Source: Sphingomonas changbaiensis NBRC 104936 (GTDB lineage: Bacteria; Pseudomonadota; Alphaproteobacteria; Sphingomonadales; Sphingomonadaceae). From it: a stretch of DNA of 32,539 nt. The position numbers and the translations under genes were made by a program. The stretch's first letter is position 1. Each line of letters begins with the position of its first letter. Where the stretch lies: positions 1 through 32,539 of the forward strand of contig NZ_BBWU01000033.1 of assembly GCF_000974765.1 (NCBI RefSeq), in the 5' to 3' direction. The notes beneath the pieces are model-generated. The model made no database searches and was not told where the DNA came from. It saw only the letters and a program-made list of their open reading frames with translations. This document shows, piece after piece, positions 1-7,418 of the stretch.

Positions 1-4
1 CCCC

Positions 5-23
5 CCTCCCCGTTCCGGGGAGG
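5..23. terminator. Hairpin just past the rlmN stop codon
   Basis: A 7-bp perfect stem (CCTCCCC at 5-11, GGGGAGG at 17-23) with a 5-nt loop lies 4 bases beyond the rlmN stop on the minus strand. It has no clear U-run, so it may be a weak terminator or a 3'-end stabilising hairpin. The window edge hides what follows. Confidence 0.4.
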
Positions 24-27
24 AGCT

Positions 28-1224
28 TTACCCCAGCGCCGCCAGCTTTTCCTCCGCCAGACGGTCCAGCTCCGCGCGGCTCTTCTTCTCGGCCGCCGAT
101 TTGAGCTGGCCGCAGGCGGCCATGATGTCGCGGCCGCGGGGGGTGCGGACGGGGGCGGAGATGCCGGCTTCGAAGACAATGTTCGAGAATGCGCGGATCC
201 GCTCAGGGTCCGAGCATTCGTACGGCGCGCCGGGCCAGGGGTTGAACGGGATCAGGTTCACCTTGGCCGGCAGCCTGTACTTGCGGATCAGGCGGACCAG
301 CTCGCGCGCGTCCTCGTCGCTGTCGTTCTTGTCCTTCAGCATCACATATTCGAACGTGATGCGGCGGGCATTGTTCGCGCCGGGATAGTCGGCGCAGGCC
401 TGGAGCAGCTCCTCGATGCCGTATTTGCGGTTCAAGGGCACGATCTCGTCGCGCACGTCCTTGGTGACCGCGTGGAGCGAGACGGCGAGGTTCACGCCGA
501 TCTCCTCACCCGCCTGCGCCATTTTCGGCACGACGCCCGAGGTGGAAAGCGTGATGCGGCGCTTCGAGAGCGCGAGGCCGTCGCCGTCCATCACGATCCT
601 GAGCGCGTCGCGGACATTGTCGAAATTATAGAGCGGCTCGCCCATGCCCATCATGACGATGTTGGTGAGCAGGCGGCCATCGGGCTGGCTCGGCCATTCG
701 CCGAGACCGTCGCGGGCGAGCATCACCTGCCCGACGATCTCGCCGGCGGTCAGGTTGCGCACCAGCCGCATCGTGCCGGTGTGGCAGAAGCGGCAGTTCA
801 GCGTGCAGCCGACCTGGCTCGAGACGCACAAGGTGCCCCGGTCCGCGTCGGGGATGAAGACCATTTCGTAATCCTGGCCGTCATCCGACCGCAGCAGCCA
901 TTTGCGCGTGCCGTCGGTCGAGACCTGCGCGGTGACCACTTCCGGCCGCCCGATCACGAACCGCTCGGCAAGCCAGGGCTGCTGCGCCTTCGCGATGTCG
1001 GTCATCAGCGCGAAGTCGGTGACGCCGCGATTGTAGATCCAGTGCCACAGCTGCTTGGCGCGCAGCTTTGCCTGGCGTTCGTCCAGGCCCGCCGAGGCGA
1101 GCGCGGCACGGATTTCCGCCTTCGACAGGCCGACCAGGTCGACGCGCCCGTCGGCACGCGCCGGCGTGACGCGCGGCACGGGAACGGGATCGATATGGCC
1201 GGGAATCTGCATCGTCGGGGTCAT
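28..1224 (-). CDS. rlmN: 23S rRNA (adenine2503-C2)-methyltransferase RlmN
   Basis: This is a radical-SAM enzyme that methylates C2 of A2503 in 23S rRNA, and in the same family A37 of some tRNAs. The 398-residue length is normal for the family. The iron-sulfur motif CxxxCxxC is visible at C140, C144 and C147 in the segment [14 protein letters not shown]. The conserved C-terminal cysteine of the two-cysteine mechanism is near residue 371 in the segment [11 protein letters not shown]. An MGMGEP motif and a SLHA segment are also present. The first ATG at 1224 and a second ATG four codons later are both possible starts. It is the last gene of a minus-strand run behind the IalB-like gene with a 40-base gap, an order I recall from other sphingomonads. 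The identification is secure. Confidence 0.97.
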   Translation of the reverse strand: MTPTMQIPGHIDPVPVPRVTPARADGRVDLVGLSKAEIRAALASAGLDERQAKLRAKQLWHWIYNRGVTDFALMTDIAKAQQPWLAERFVIGRPEVVTAQVSTDGTRKWLLRSDDGQDYEMVFIPDADRGTLCVSSQVGCTLNCRFCHTGTMRLVRNLTAGEIVGQVMLARDGLGEWPSQPDGRLLTNIVMMGMGEPLYNFDNVRDALRIVMDGDGLALSKRRITLSTSGVVPKMAQAGEEIGVNLAVSLHAVTKDVRDEIVPLNRKYGIEELLQACADYPGANNARRITFEYVMLKDKNDSDEDARELVRLIRKYRLPAKVNLIPFNPWPGAPYECSDPERIRAFSNIVFEAGISAPVRTPRGRDIMAACGQLKSAAEKKSRAELDRLAEEKLAALG

Positions 1225-1264
1225 GGCGCGCCCATGTAGGGCGAATGCGGCGATTTTACGAGGG

Positions 1265-1864
1265 TCAGCGCCGCGCGCAGCCCAAGGTCGCTGCGTCGAT
1301 CGCGGTGGCGGCGCCGCGGAGGGCGTAGGTGTCGCTCGAGCCGGGGGCGCTGACCGTCATCCGGTCGGCGCTGCGCATCGCGGCGACGATCGCGGCGTCG
1401 CTGCGCGCGTCCGGCGACCAGGCGTCGGCGCCGCCGGCGATCAGCGGAAAGCGATTGCGGCCGATCGCGAGCGTCACCCGGCTGCCCTTCGCGACCGGGC
1501 GGCGCAGGCGGATGTGGAGTTGGTTGCGCTGGTGAAGCGCGGGCCAGACGGCGACGCTGGCGAACGGCCGCCACTGCGCGTCCTTGGGCGTGGCCCGGAC
1601 CGGCTCCGCGATCGCGAAGCAGCGCGGCGGGCTGGCATCGCGGAACGCGCCCCAGGTTTCGAACATGCCGAGATTGTCGCGGGCGGCGGCGGGGGTGGCG
1701 ACCAGGGTCAGGCCGATGAGCACCAGCGCCCGCCCCGCGCGCGGTTTGGCCTGAGCTTGTCGAAGGCCTTCCTTGTTCTTTCGGGCGTGCATCAGAAAAG
1801 AAAGGGAGGGCTTCGACAGGCTCAGCCCAAACCGGCTTTGGTGGCCCCGCGATATCGCGATCAC
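1265..1864 (-). CDS. Secreted IalB-like (invasion-associated locus B family) protein
   Basis: The mature part begins [15 protein letters not shown] after a hydrophobic stretch at residues 46-61 ending ATPAAA, which reads as a signal peptide with a cleavage site near 61/62. The pattern W-G-A-F-R-D with single cysteines near the start and at the very end (GCARR) resembles the short IalB-like proteins that neighbour rlmN in sphingomonads, a resemblance judged from memory. Two starts compete. A GTG at 1864 overlaps the stop of the upstream phosphatase gene and has GGAAAGG about 7 bases before it. An ATG at 1792 lies in the loop of a palindromic repeat and has no obvious ribosome site. With the GTG start the protein has an unusually long n-region, most of it translated from the repeat. 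No enzymatic function can be assigned; it is probably periplasmic. Confidence 0.62.
   Translation of the reverse strand: MIAISRGHQSRFGLSLSKPSLSFLMHARKNKEGLRQAQAKPRAGRALVLIGLTLVATPAAARDNLGMFETWGAFRDASPPRCFAIAEPVRATPKDAQWRPFASVAVWPALHQRNQLHIRLRRPVAKGSRVTLAIGRNRFPLIAGGADAWSPDARSDAAIVAAMRSADRMTVSAPGSSDTYALRGAATAIDAATLGCARR
1743..1833. repeat. Palindromic dispersed repeat with TTCGACAGGCTCAG-type arms
   Basis: The left arm at 1743-1768 and the right arm at 1809-1833 are imperfect reverse complements sharing GGTTTGG-CTGAGC-TGTCGAAG. Purine- and pyrimidine-rich inner segments also pair loosely. This element is common between genes in sphingomonad genomes. Here it overlaps the 5' coding region of the IalB-like gene, where it reads FGLSLSKP on one arm and GLRQAQAKP on the other. 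Confidence 0.8.
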
Positions 1865-2529
1865 GCCGGCGCCTTTCCCGCGCCCAGGTGCACGACCCGC
1901 TCGATCCCATCCTCGATCATCACCATGCTCCCCTGCGGCAGGCCGGGGGCGATCGGTGCGCCCCAGCGGGGATCGACGTCGATGCCGGTCAGCAGGCCGC
2001 GGAGCACGCGGCTGGACATGCCGTGCATGATGATCAGCTTGTCGCCCGGCGCACCGCCATGCTCGTCGAGCCAGGATGTCAGCCGCGCGGCGATTTCGTC
2101 ATACCATTCGCCCTCGGGCGGGCGCACCGAGAACAGGCCGCAGCTCCGATCGACGATGTCGCCCTGCTCGGCAATGATTTCGGCATAGCTGCGCCCGCCC
2201 CAGCGCCCGACGTTGATCTCGGCAAGCCGTGCGTCGCGGTGCGCGCGATGCCAGTCCTCGCCGATATGCTCGCAGACGATCGCGAGCGTCTGCAGCGCCC
2301 GGCCATAGGGCGAGGCCCAGAGGTGATGCGGCGGCGGACCGTCGCCGAGGAACGCGGCCAGCCCTGCTCCCATCGCATCGGCCTGGGCAAAGCCGGCGCG
2401 GGTCAGCGGCGTGTCCATCTGGTCGCCCTGCATGCGCCCGGCGGCGTTGAACACGGTTTCGCCGTGGCGGGCGATGAAGAGGCGGCCTCTGATCGTCACG
2501 AAGCTGTCGGAGATTGACTTGGCACCCAT
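1861..2529 (-). CDS. Histidine phosphatase family (phosphoglycerate-mutase-like) protein
   Basis: This is a 222-residue protein of the histidine phosphatase superfamily. The phosphohistidine motif is LFIARHGETVFN near residues 17-28. The partner histidine sits in LIIMHGMSSRVLRG in the C-terminal third, and SPYGRALQTL supplies the conserved arginine between them. Members dephosphorylate small phosphorylated metabolites; the substrate cannot be told from sequence. The start was set at the ATG at 2529, which leaves only 21 bases to the divergent hom start at 2551, so the two promoters must overlap or lie inside the opposite gene. Its stop codon overlaps the GTG start of the following IalB-like gene, suggesting translational coupling. 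Confidence 0.88.
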   Translation of the reverse strand: MGAKSISDSFVTIRGRLFIARHGETVFNAAGRMQGDQMDTPLTRAGFAQADAMGAGLAAFLGDGPPPHHLWASPYGRALQTLAIVCEHIGEDWHRAHRDARLAEINVGRWGGRSYAEIIAEQGDIVDRSCGLFSVRPPEGEWYDEIAARLTSWLDEHGGAPGDKLIIMHGMSSRVLRGLLTGIDVDPRWGAPIAPGLPQGSMVMIEDGIERVVHLGAGKAPA

Positions 2530-2550
2530 GCCCTTTAGCGCGCTTCCCGA

Positions 2551-3840
2551 ATGACTGAACCCCTGAAGATCGCCCTGGCCGGGCTCGGCACCGTCGGCGG
2601 CGGCGTGATCCGGCTGCTGGAGGCCAATGCCGCGCTGATCGCGCGCCGGGCGGGGCGCCCGATCGAGGTCGTCGCCGTCTCCGCGCGCGACCGCAGCAAG
2701 GATCGCGGCGTCGACCTGTCCCGTTTCCGCTGGGTCGATGACACCGGCGCGCTGGCGGTGCTGGACGGAGTGGACGTCGTCGTCGAGCTGATCGGCGGCG
2801 CCGACGGGCCGGCGCTCGCGCTCGCGCGGAACAGCATCGCCGCCGGCCGCGCGTTCGTCACCGCCAACAAGGCGATGATCGCGCATCATGGGCTGGAGCT
2901 CGCCGAGGCCGCCGAGCGCCGGGGCGTCGCGCTCAAATATGAAGCGGCGGTCGCCGGCGGCATTCCCGTCATCAAGGGCCTGCGCGAGGGCGCCGCGGCC
3001 AATGAACTCGCGCACGTGTACGGCATCCTCAACGGCACCTGTAACTACATCCTGTCGACGATGGAGGCCGAGGGCCGCGACTTCGCCGAGGTGCTGGCCG
3101 AGGCGCAGGCGCTCGGGTTCGCCGAAGCCGATCCGAGCTTCGACATCGACGGCGTCGACGCCGCGCACAAGCTCTCGATCCTCGCCAGCCTGGCGTTCGG
3201 CACCCGGATCGATTTCGACTCCGTTGCGGTGACCGGCATCCGCCACGTGATCGCCGCCGACATTGCCGAGGCCGCCGCGCTCGGCTTCAAGGTGCGGCTG
3301 CTCGGTTATGCGGAGACGCGGCCGGACGGGCTGTTCCAGCGCGTCCACCCGCATCTGGTGCCGGTCGCCCATCCGCTCGCGCACGTCTCCGGCTCGCTGA
3401 ATGCAGTGGTGGCGGAGGGTAATTTCGTCGGCCGGCTGCTGTTCGAAGGACGCGGCGCCGGCGACGGTCCGACCGCCAGCGCCGTCGTCGCGGACCTGAT
3501 CGACATCGCCCGCGGCGAATATGGTCCTGCCTTCGCGATGCCCGTCTCGGCGCTCGCCGACCGTCCCGCCGCCGATGCCGGCGAGGGCCGCGGCCGCGCC
3601 TATCTGCGCTTCACGGTCGAGGACAAGGTCGGCGTGCTCGCCGAGATCGCGGCGGCGATGCGGGATTCGAACGTGTCGATCGAAAGCCTGATCCAGCGCG
3701 GCGTGATGCCGGACGGCAGCGTGCTGGTCGCGATCGTGACCCACGACTGCCCGGAACGCTGCGTGACGCAGGCGCTGGAACGGCTGGAGGGATCGCCGAG
3801 CATCCGTGGGCGTCCGATGCTGATGCACATCCTGGATTAG
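2551..3840 (+). CDS. hom: Homoserine dehydrogenase
   Basis: This enzyme reduces aspartate semialdehyde to homoserine with NAD(P)H, on the route to threonine and methionine. The 429-residue protein shows the N-terminal Rossmann motif GLGTVGGG at residues 11-18, an ANKAMIA segment in the nucleotide-binding half, and the catalytic-domain signature GILNGTCNYILSTM followed by ADPSFDIDGVDAAHKLSILA. A C-terminal ACT domain starts near residue 350 (LRFTVEDKVGVLAEIAAAM) and is the usual site of threonine feedback inhibition. The length is standard. It is transcribed divergently from the phosphatase gene; the ribosome site before the ATG is weak. A hairpin-rich repeat follows 24 bases after the stop. 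Confidence 0.97.
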   Translation: MTEPLKIALAGLGTVGGGVIRLLEANAALIARRAGRPIEVVAVSARDRSKDRGVDLSRFRWVDDTGALAVLDGVDVVVELIGGADGPALALARNSIAAGRAFVTANKAMIAHHGLELAEAAERRGVALKYEAAVAGGIPVIKGLREGAAANELAHVYGILNGTCNYILSTMEAEGRDFAEVLAEAQALGFAEADPSFDIDGVDAAHKLSILASLAFGTRIDFDSVAVTGIRHVIAADIAEAAALGFKVRLLGYAETRPDGLFQRVHPHLVPVAHPLAHVSGSLNAVVAEGNFVGRLLFEGRGAGDGPTASAVVADLIDIARGEYGPAFAMPVSALADRPAADAGEGRGRAYLRFTVEDKVGVLAEIAAAMRDSNVSIESLIQRGVMPDGSVLVAIVTHDCPERCVTQALERLEGSPSIRGRPMLMHILD

Positions 3841-3863
3841 GGCTACTTGTCGCCGGACAGATG

Positions 3864-3981
3864 TAAGTCGCTCGTCCCGAGCGGAGCGCGGAGCGCCCTT
3901 CGACGCGGCTCAGGATAAACTATGTCGAGGGGCGCGGGTTCGGAGCAGCGCCCCTCGACTTCGCTCGGGACGAGCGACTTA
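3864..3981. repeat. Nested hairpin repeat between hom and the SRPBCC gene
   Basis: The outer arms are 20 bp and perfectly complementary (TAAGTCGCTCGTCCCGAGCG at 3864-3883 and its reverse complement at 3962-3981). Inside them a second perfect 11-bp pair (GTCGAGGGGCG at 3924-3934, CGCCCCTCGAC at 3949-3959) forms another stem. The element sits between two converging genes, so it may act as a bidirectional terminator. It is also of the kind of dispersed palindromic repeat frequent in sphingomonads. Confidence 0.8.
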
Positions 3982-3998
3982 TGCGACCACTAACCGCT

Positions 3999-4451
3999 TT
4001 ACCGATACATGCCCTCGCGCAGGTTGATGCGGTGTTCGACCCAGGCCTTCAGCGCGCACAGCATCTGCGACCAGCCCATGCAGTTGCCGAACGCGGATTT
4101 CAGCCCGGCCTCGGTCTCGCGCCAGCCGCCTTCCTCGATCGCGACCAGCGTGCGGCCGTCGTCGGTCGGCTCGAAGCTTATCGTCACCCGCGTGTTGTAC
4201 GGGTGATCGGCGTCATCGTTCGCTTTCCATTCGAGCACGATCCGCTCGTTCGATACCACCTCGATCACCCGGACCGGGAACGCGCCGGGGAAATCGTGGA
4301 AGTCCCAGGTGACTGTCGCGCCCGTTTCCAGCCGCCCCTTGGCGCCGCCGGTCGTGAAATAGCGCGACAGCTGGTCCGGATCGGCGACCGCCTCGAACAC
4401 CTGATCCACCGGCTTCGCGATATGGGCGAACACCCGAAACTGCAGATCCAT
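3999..4451 (-). CDS. SRPBCC (AHSA1-like) domain protein
   Basis: This is a 150-residue START-like helix-grip protein. The first strand FRVFAHIAKPVDQVFEAVADPDQLSRYFTT and the C-terminal helix GWSQMLCALKAWVEHRIN are typical of the AHSA1/SRPBCC family that binds hydrophobic ligands. The ATG at 4451 was chosen because AGGAGG lies six bases before it; an upstream in-frame ATG at 4469 would put that ribosome site inside the gene. It is divergent from an ArsR regulator 46 bases away, a recurrent pairing in which the regulator controls the SRPBCC gene. The ligand is unknown. Confidence 0.85.
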   Translation of the reverse strand: MDLQFRVFAHIAKPVDQVFEAVADPDQLSRYFTTGGAKGRLETGATVTWDFHDFPGAFPVRVIEVVSNERIVLEWKANDDADHPYNTRVTISFEPTDDGRTLVAIEEGGWRETEAGLKSAFGNCMGWSQMLCALKAWVEHRINLREGMYR

Positions 4452-4462
4452 GACTCGCCTCC

Positions 4463-4500
4463 TTGTCACGACGGTTTTTATGTTATAATTTCATAACATG
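4463..4500. promoter_or_regulatory. Divergent promoter region with palindromic operator
   Basis: A perfect inverted repeat, ATGTTAT at 4480-4486 and ATAACAT at 4493-4499 separated by six bases, lies between the divergent SRPBCC and arsR starts. It contains a consensus -10 hexamer TATAAT at 4484-4489. A possible -35 TTGTCA at 4463-4468 has a short 15-base spacer. The right arm runs into the arsR start codon at 4498, so a repressor bound here would block transcription, and an mRNA starting just past the -10 would be leaderless or nearly so. The ArsR protein is the obvious candidate binder, an inference from position. Confidence 0.6.
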
Positions 4501-4821
4501 TCAATCAGCGACAGCTTCGATCGGGTGTTCAAGGCGCTCGCTGCGCCGGCCCGCCGGCAGATCCTGGACGATCTGCGCGACCAGCCACTCACCACGGGCG
4601 CGCTGTGCGCCCATTTTCCGGAGCTCGACCGCTGCACGGTGATGCAGCACATCAAGGTGCTGGAAGATGCCGGCCTGATCGTTGCGGTGAAGCGCGGCCG
4701 CGAGCGCTGGAACCATCTGAATGCGGTGCCCATCCAGCAGATCCACGAACGCTGGATCGGCCCTCACGCCGAACGGGCGGCCGCGATGCTGACGCGTCTG
4801 AAGGAAGATCTGGAGCCCTAG
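4498..4821 (+). CDS. ArsR-family winged-helix transcriptional regulator
   Basis: This is a 107-residue protein with the ArsR winged helix: FKALAAPARRQILDDL (helix 1-2), LTTGALCAHFPELDRCTVMQHIKVLEDAGLI (recognition helix and turn) and the wing VKRGRERWNHLN. No cysteine pair typical of metal-sensing members is seen (only single cysteines in ALCAHF and DRCTV), so a metal ligand is not suggested. It is divergent from the SRPBCC gene and probably represses it and itself through the 4480-4499 palindrome. The ATG at 4498 has no upstream Shine-Dalgarno sequence, which fits a leaderless transcript from the TATAAT box eight bases before it. Confidence 0.9.
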   Translation: MSISDSFDRVFKALAAPARRQILDDLRDQPLTTGALCAHFPELDRCTVMQHIKVLEDAGLIVAVKRGRERWNHLNAVPIQQIHERWIGPHAERAAAMLTRLKEDLEP

Positions 4822-4911
4822 CCTTTCCCGCACAAAGCTGTGGGCAGCAGGCGCGCAGGGCTTGCCCGCCGGGCCATGCTGATTCAAAGCTTTCCGGCGA
4901 GAGGCGGGTTC

Positions 4912-6696
4912 ATGAATTTCATCACGAGCGAGCCGCGACTAGCGCTGGGGGTCCGGCGGTCGGTCCTCGGCCAGCCCTGGCACTGGCGCGGCATGCCGGC
5001 CGACGATCTGGATGCGAGCTTTGCGCCGGACGACCTCGTCACGCGGCTGCTGCTGACGCGCGGCTGCCCGCGCGACGCGCTCGACGCCCACCGGGCGCCC
5101 ACGATCCGCGGCTTCATGCCCGATCCGTCGATTTTCCGCGACATGGATGCGGCCGCCGAACGACTGGCCGGCGCGGTCCAGGCGGGCGAGCCGGTCACGA
5201 TCTTCGGCGACTATGACGTGGACGGCGCCACATCCGCGGCGCTGCTGATCCGGCTGTTGCGCCAGCTTGGCCTTTCCCCTGCGGCCTATATCCCCGACCG
5301 GTTGATGGAAGGCTATGGCCCCTCGGGCGAGGCGCTGGTGCGGATCGCGGGCGGCGGCACGCGCCTGATCGTCACGGTCGACTGCGGCGCGCAGGCGTTC
5401 GAGGCGCTCGCGATGGCGCGGGAGGCCGGCGCCGACGTGATCGTCGTCGATCACCATAAATGCACGGCGGCGCTGCCGCCGGCCTACGCCCTCGTCAATC
5501 CGAACCGTCTGGACGAAGGCGAAGGGGCAGCGCACGGCCATCTCGCCGCGGTCGGTGTCGCGTTCCTGCTGGGGGCGGCGCTGCTGCGGACGCTGCGCGC
5601 GCGCGGCTTCTTCGCGGACCGGCCGGAGCCGAAACTGATCGAGCTGCTGGACCTTGTCGCGCTCGGCACCGTTGCCGACGTGGCCCAGCTCCGCGGCCTC
5701 AATCGCGCCTTCGTCGCCCAGGGGCTGAAGGTGATGGCGGCGCGGCGGAATATCGGCCTGGCCGCGCTTGCCGAGGCGGCGCGGCTGACGCGGGCGCCGC
5801 TATGCCACGATCTCGGCTTTGCGCTCGGCCCCCGGATCAACGCCGGCGGGCGGGTCGGCAAGTCCGATCTGGGCGTGCGGCTGCTCACCACCGAAGACCC
5901 GGACGAAGCGCGCGCGATCGCGGCCGAGCTGGACGCGCTGAACGAGGAACGCCGCGCGATCGAGACCGAGGTGCAGCAGGTCGCCGAAAGCGCGTGCCGC
6001 GCCGCCGGCGAATGCGCGGTCCATGTCGCCGCCGGCCATGGCTGGCACCCGGGCGTGATCGGCATCGTCGCCGGGCGGCTGAAGGAACGGCTCGGGCGAC
6101 CCGCGATCGTGATCGGCATCGACGAGACCGGCACCGGCAAAGGCTCCGGCCGCTCGATCCCCGGCGTGGACCTCGGCGCCGCGGTGATGGCCGCCCGGGA
6201 TCACGGGCTGCTGGTGGCCGGCGGGGGCCACGCGATGGCCGCCGGGCTGACGATCGCCGCCGATCGGATCGAGGCGTTCCGCGCATTCCTGGAAGAGCGA
6301 TTGGCCGACGACGTCGCCCGCTCGGCGTCCGCCCGGGCGCTGCAGCTCGACGCGTCGCTGACGCCGCGCGGCGTCACGGCCGAGCTGGTCGACGCGTTCG
6401 AGCTCGCCGGTCCCTACGGCATGGGCTGGGCCGCCCCGCGCATCGCCGCCGGCCCGGTCAGGATCGTCAAGGCCGACGTGGTCGGCAACGGCCATGTCCG
6501 CGCGATCCTCTCCGGCGACGATGGCGCGAGCCTGAAGGCGGTTGCGTTCCGCGCGGCCGACGCAGAGCTTGGCCAGGCGCTGCTGGGCGCGCCCAAGGAC
6601 CGCAAGCTCTGGGTCGCCGGCCGGCCGAAGGTGGACGAATGGGGCTCCCGCCGCGCGGCCGAACTGCACCTCGAAGACGCGGCCTGGTGCGATTGA
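4912..6696 (+). CDS. recJ: Single-stranded-DNA-specific exonuclease RecJ
   Basis: RecJ is a 5'-to-3' single-strand exonuclease of the DHH family used in recombination and mismatch repair. From the ATG at 4912 the protein has 594 residues, normal for RecJ. Metal-binding motifs are in order: FGDYDVDG (D100, D102, D104), VTVDCG (D157) and VVDHHK (D180, H181, H182). The DHHA1 domain motif GGGHAMAAGLT and an OB-fold-like C-terminal part follow. The 4912 start was preferred over an upstream GTG at 4840 because GAGAGGCGGG lies just before it and the protein then begins like known homologues. The VOC gene follows after ten bases. Confidence 0.96.
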   Translation: MNFITSEPRLALGVRRSVLGQPWHWRGMPADDLDASFAPDDLVTRLLLTRGCPRDALDAHRAPTIRGFMPDPSIFRDMDAAAERLAGAVQAGEPVTIFGDYDVDGATSAALLIRLLRQLGLSPAAYIPDRLMEGYGPSGEALVRIAGGGTRLIVTVDCGAQAFEALAMAREAGADVIVVDHHKCTAALPPAYALVNPNRLDEGEGAAHGHLAAVGVAFLLGAALLRTLRARGFFADRPEPKLIELLDLVALGTVADVAQLRGLNRAFVAQGLKVMAARRNIGLAALAEAARLTRAPLCHDLGFALGPRINAGGRVGKSDLGVRLLTTEDPDEARAIAAELDALNEERRAIETEVQQVAESACRAAGECAVHVAAGHGWHPGVIGIVAGRLKERLGRPAIVIGIDETGTGKGSGRSIPGVDLGAAVMAARDHGLLVAGGGHAMAAGLTIAADRIEAFRAFLEERLADDVARSASARALQLDASLTPRGVTAELVDAFELAGPYGMGWAAPRIAAGPVRIVKADVVGNGHVRAILSGDDGASLKAVAFRAADAELGQALLGAPKDRKLWVAGRPKVDEWGSRRAAELHLEDAAWCD

Positions 6697-6706
6697 GGAG
6701 GCGCCG

Positions 6707-7090
6707 ATGTTCAGCCATGTCACGCTCGGCAGCAACGACCTGGAGCGCGCCCGCCGCTTCTACTCAGCCGTGATGGCGACGCTCGGGCTGACCGAGCCGT
6801 TCGAGATGAAGGACGCCATCGTCTATGGCGACCTGACCGGCGCCAAGCTGTTCATCGTGCCGCCGTTCGACGGGCAGGCCGCCACCAACGGCAACGGCAC
6901 CCATGTCGCACTGCTCGCCGCGTCGCGGGCGATGGTCGACGCCTTCCACGCCGCCGCCCTCGCCAACGGCGGCAGCGACGAAGGCGCGCCGGGCCTGCGC
7001 CCGCACTATCACGCGAATTATTATGGCGCCTATGTGCGCGATCCGGACGGCAACAAGCTGCAGGCGGTCTGTCACAGCCGCCGCGGCTGA
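6707..7090 (+). CDS. VOC-family (glyoxalase/bleomycin-resistance-like) protein
   Basis: This is a 127-residue vicinal-oxygen-chelate protein. The N-terminal SHVTLGSNDLERARRFYSAV, the central THVALLA and the C-terminal YVRDPDGNKLQAVCH are the standard beta-alpha-beta-beta-beta signatures, with metal-ligand-type histidines at positions 4 and in THVAL. Such proteins act on or bind small organic substrates, and the substrate is not predictable here. It follows recJ after ten bases with GAGGAGG as a strong ribosome site overlapping the recJ stop, so the two are probably co-transcribed. It is the last protein gene before tRNA-Glu. Confidence 0.88.
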   Translation: MFSHVTLGSNDLERARRFYSAVMATLGLTEPFEMKDAIVYGDLTGAKLFIVPPFDGQAATNGNGTHVALLAASRAMVDAFHAAALANGGSDEGAPGLRPHYHANYYGAYVRDPDGNKLQAVCHSRRG

Positions 7091-7141
7091 CCCGCTTGAC
7101 CCGCGCACGGTCATTCCCTAGGTGCGCGGACCACGCCTCAC

Positions 7142-7216
7142 GGCCCCTTCGTCTAGCGGTTAGGACGCGGCCCTTTCACGGCTGAAACACGGGTTCGATT
7201 CCCGTAGGGGTCACCA
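7142..7216 (+). tRNA. tRNA-Glu (anticodon UUC)
   Basis: A full cloverleaf can be folded. The acceptor stem is GGCCCCT (7142-7148) with AGGGGTC (7206-7212, one G-U pair), followed by discriminator A and an encoded CCA at 7214-7216. The anticodon loop CTTTCAC at 7173-7179 places TTC at 7175-7177, and the T arm contains GGTTCGATTCC. It lies at the change from GC-rich core genes to a lower-GC accessory region. Confidence 0.97.
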
Positions 7217-7305
7217 GCCAGTCTGTCTGTTGAGAGACTACTTCGCCGGCGCGCCACACGCCTCAGAAAAGCGCGACAGTTCCGCGGGTTATCGGCGTAC
7301 CTTCC

Positions 7306-7399
7306 GCTGCACTGACCCGCAAGGCGTCTCCGCAGTTCGGTTCGGCGTCGAGTCCCAGCCGGATTTCTCCCGACCGCATTTGTGAGAAATCAGTGCAGC
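7306..7399. repeat. Nested inverted repeat between tRNA-Glu and the recombinase gene
   Basis: GCTGCACTGA at 7306-7315 is the exact reverse complement of TCAGTGCAGC at 7390-7399. Inside it GATTTCTC at 7362-7369 pairs exactly with GAGAAATC at 7384-7391, so the two right arms share two bases. The structure lies 20 bases past the 3' end of the serine recombinase gene. It could be that gene's terminator, an element end, or a recombinase binding site; no second copy was noticed in the window. Confidence 0.55.
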
Positions 7400-7418
7400 A
7401 TTCCGAGTGGCTGGCGAG

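Noticed and set aside
1861-3828. 655-codon open frame on the minus strand, antisense to hom
   Set aside because: Only its last part, from the ATG at 2529, matches a known family; the rest is the antisense shadow of hom, as high-GC genes produce.
5460-6773. 437-codon plus-strand frame inside recJ
   Set aside because: Arginine- and proline-rich shadow frame of recJ with no domain.
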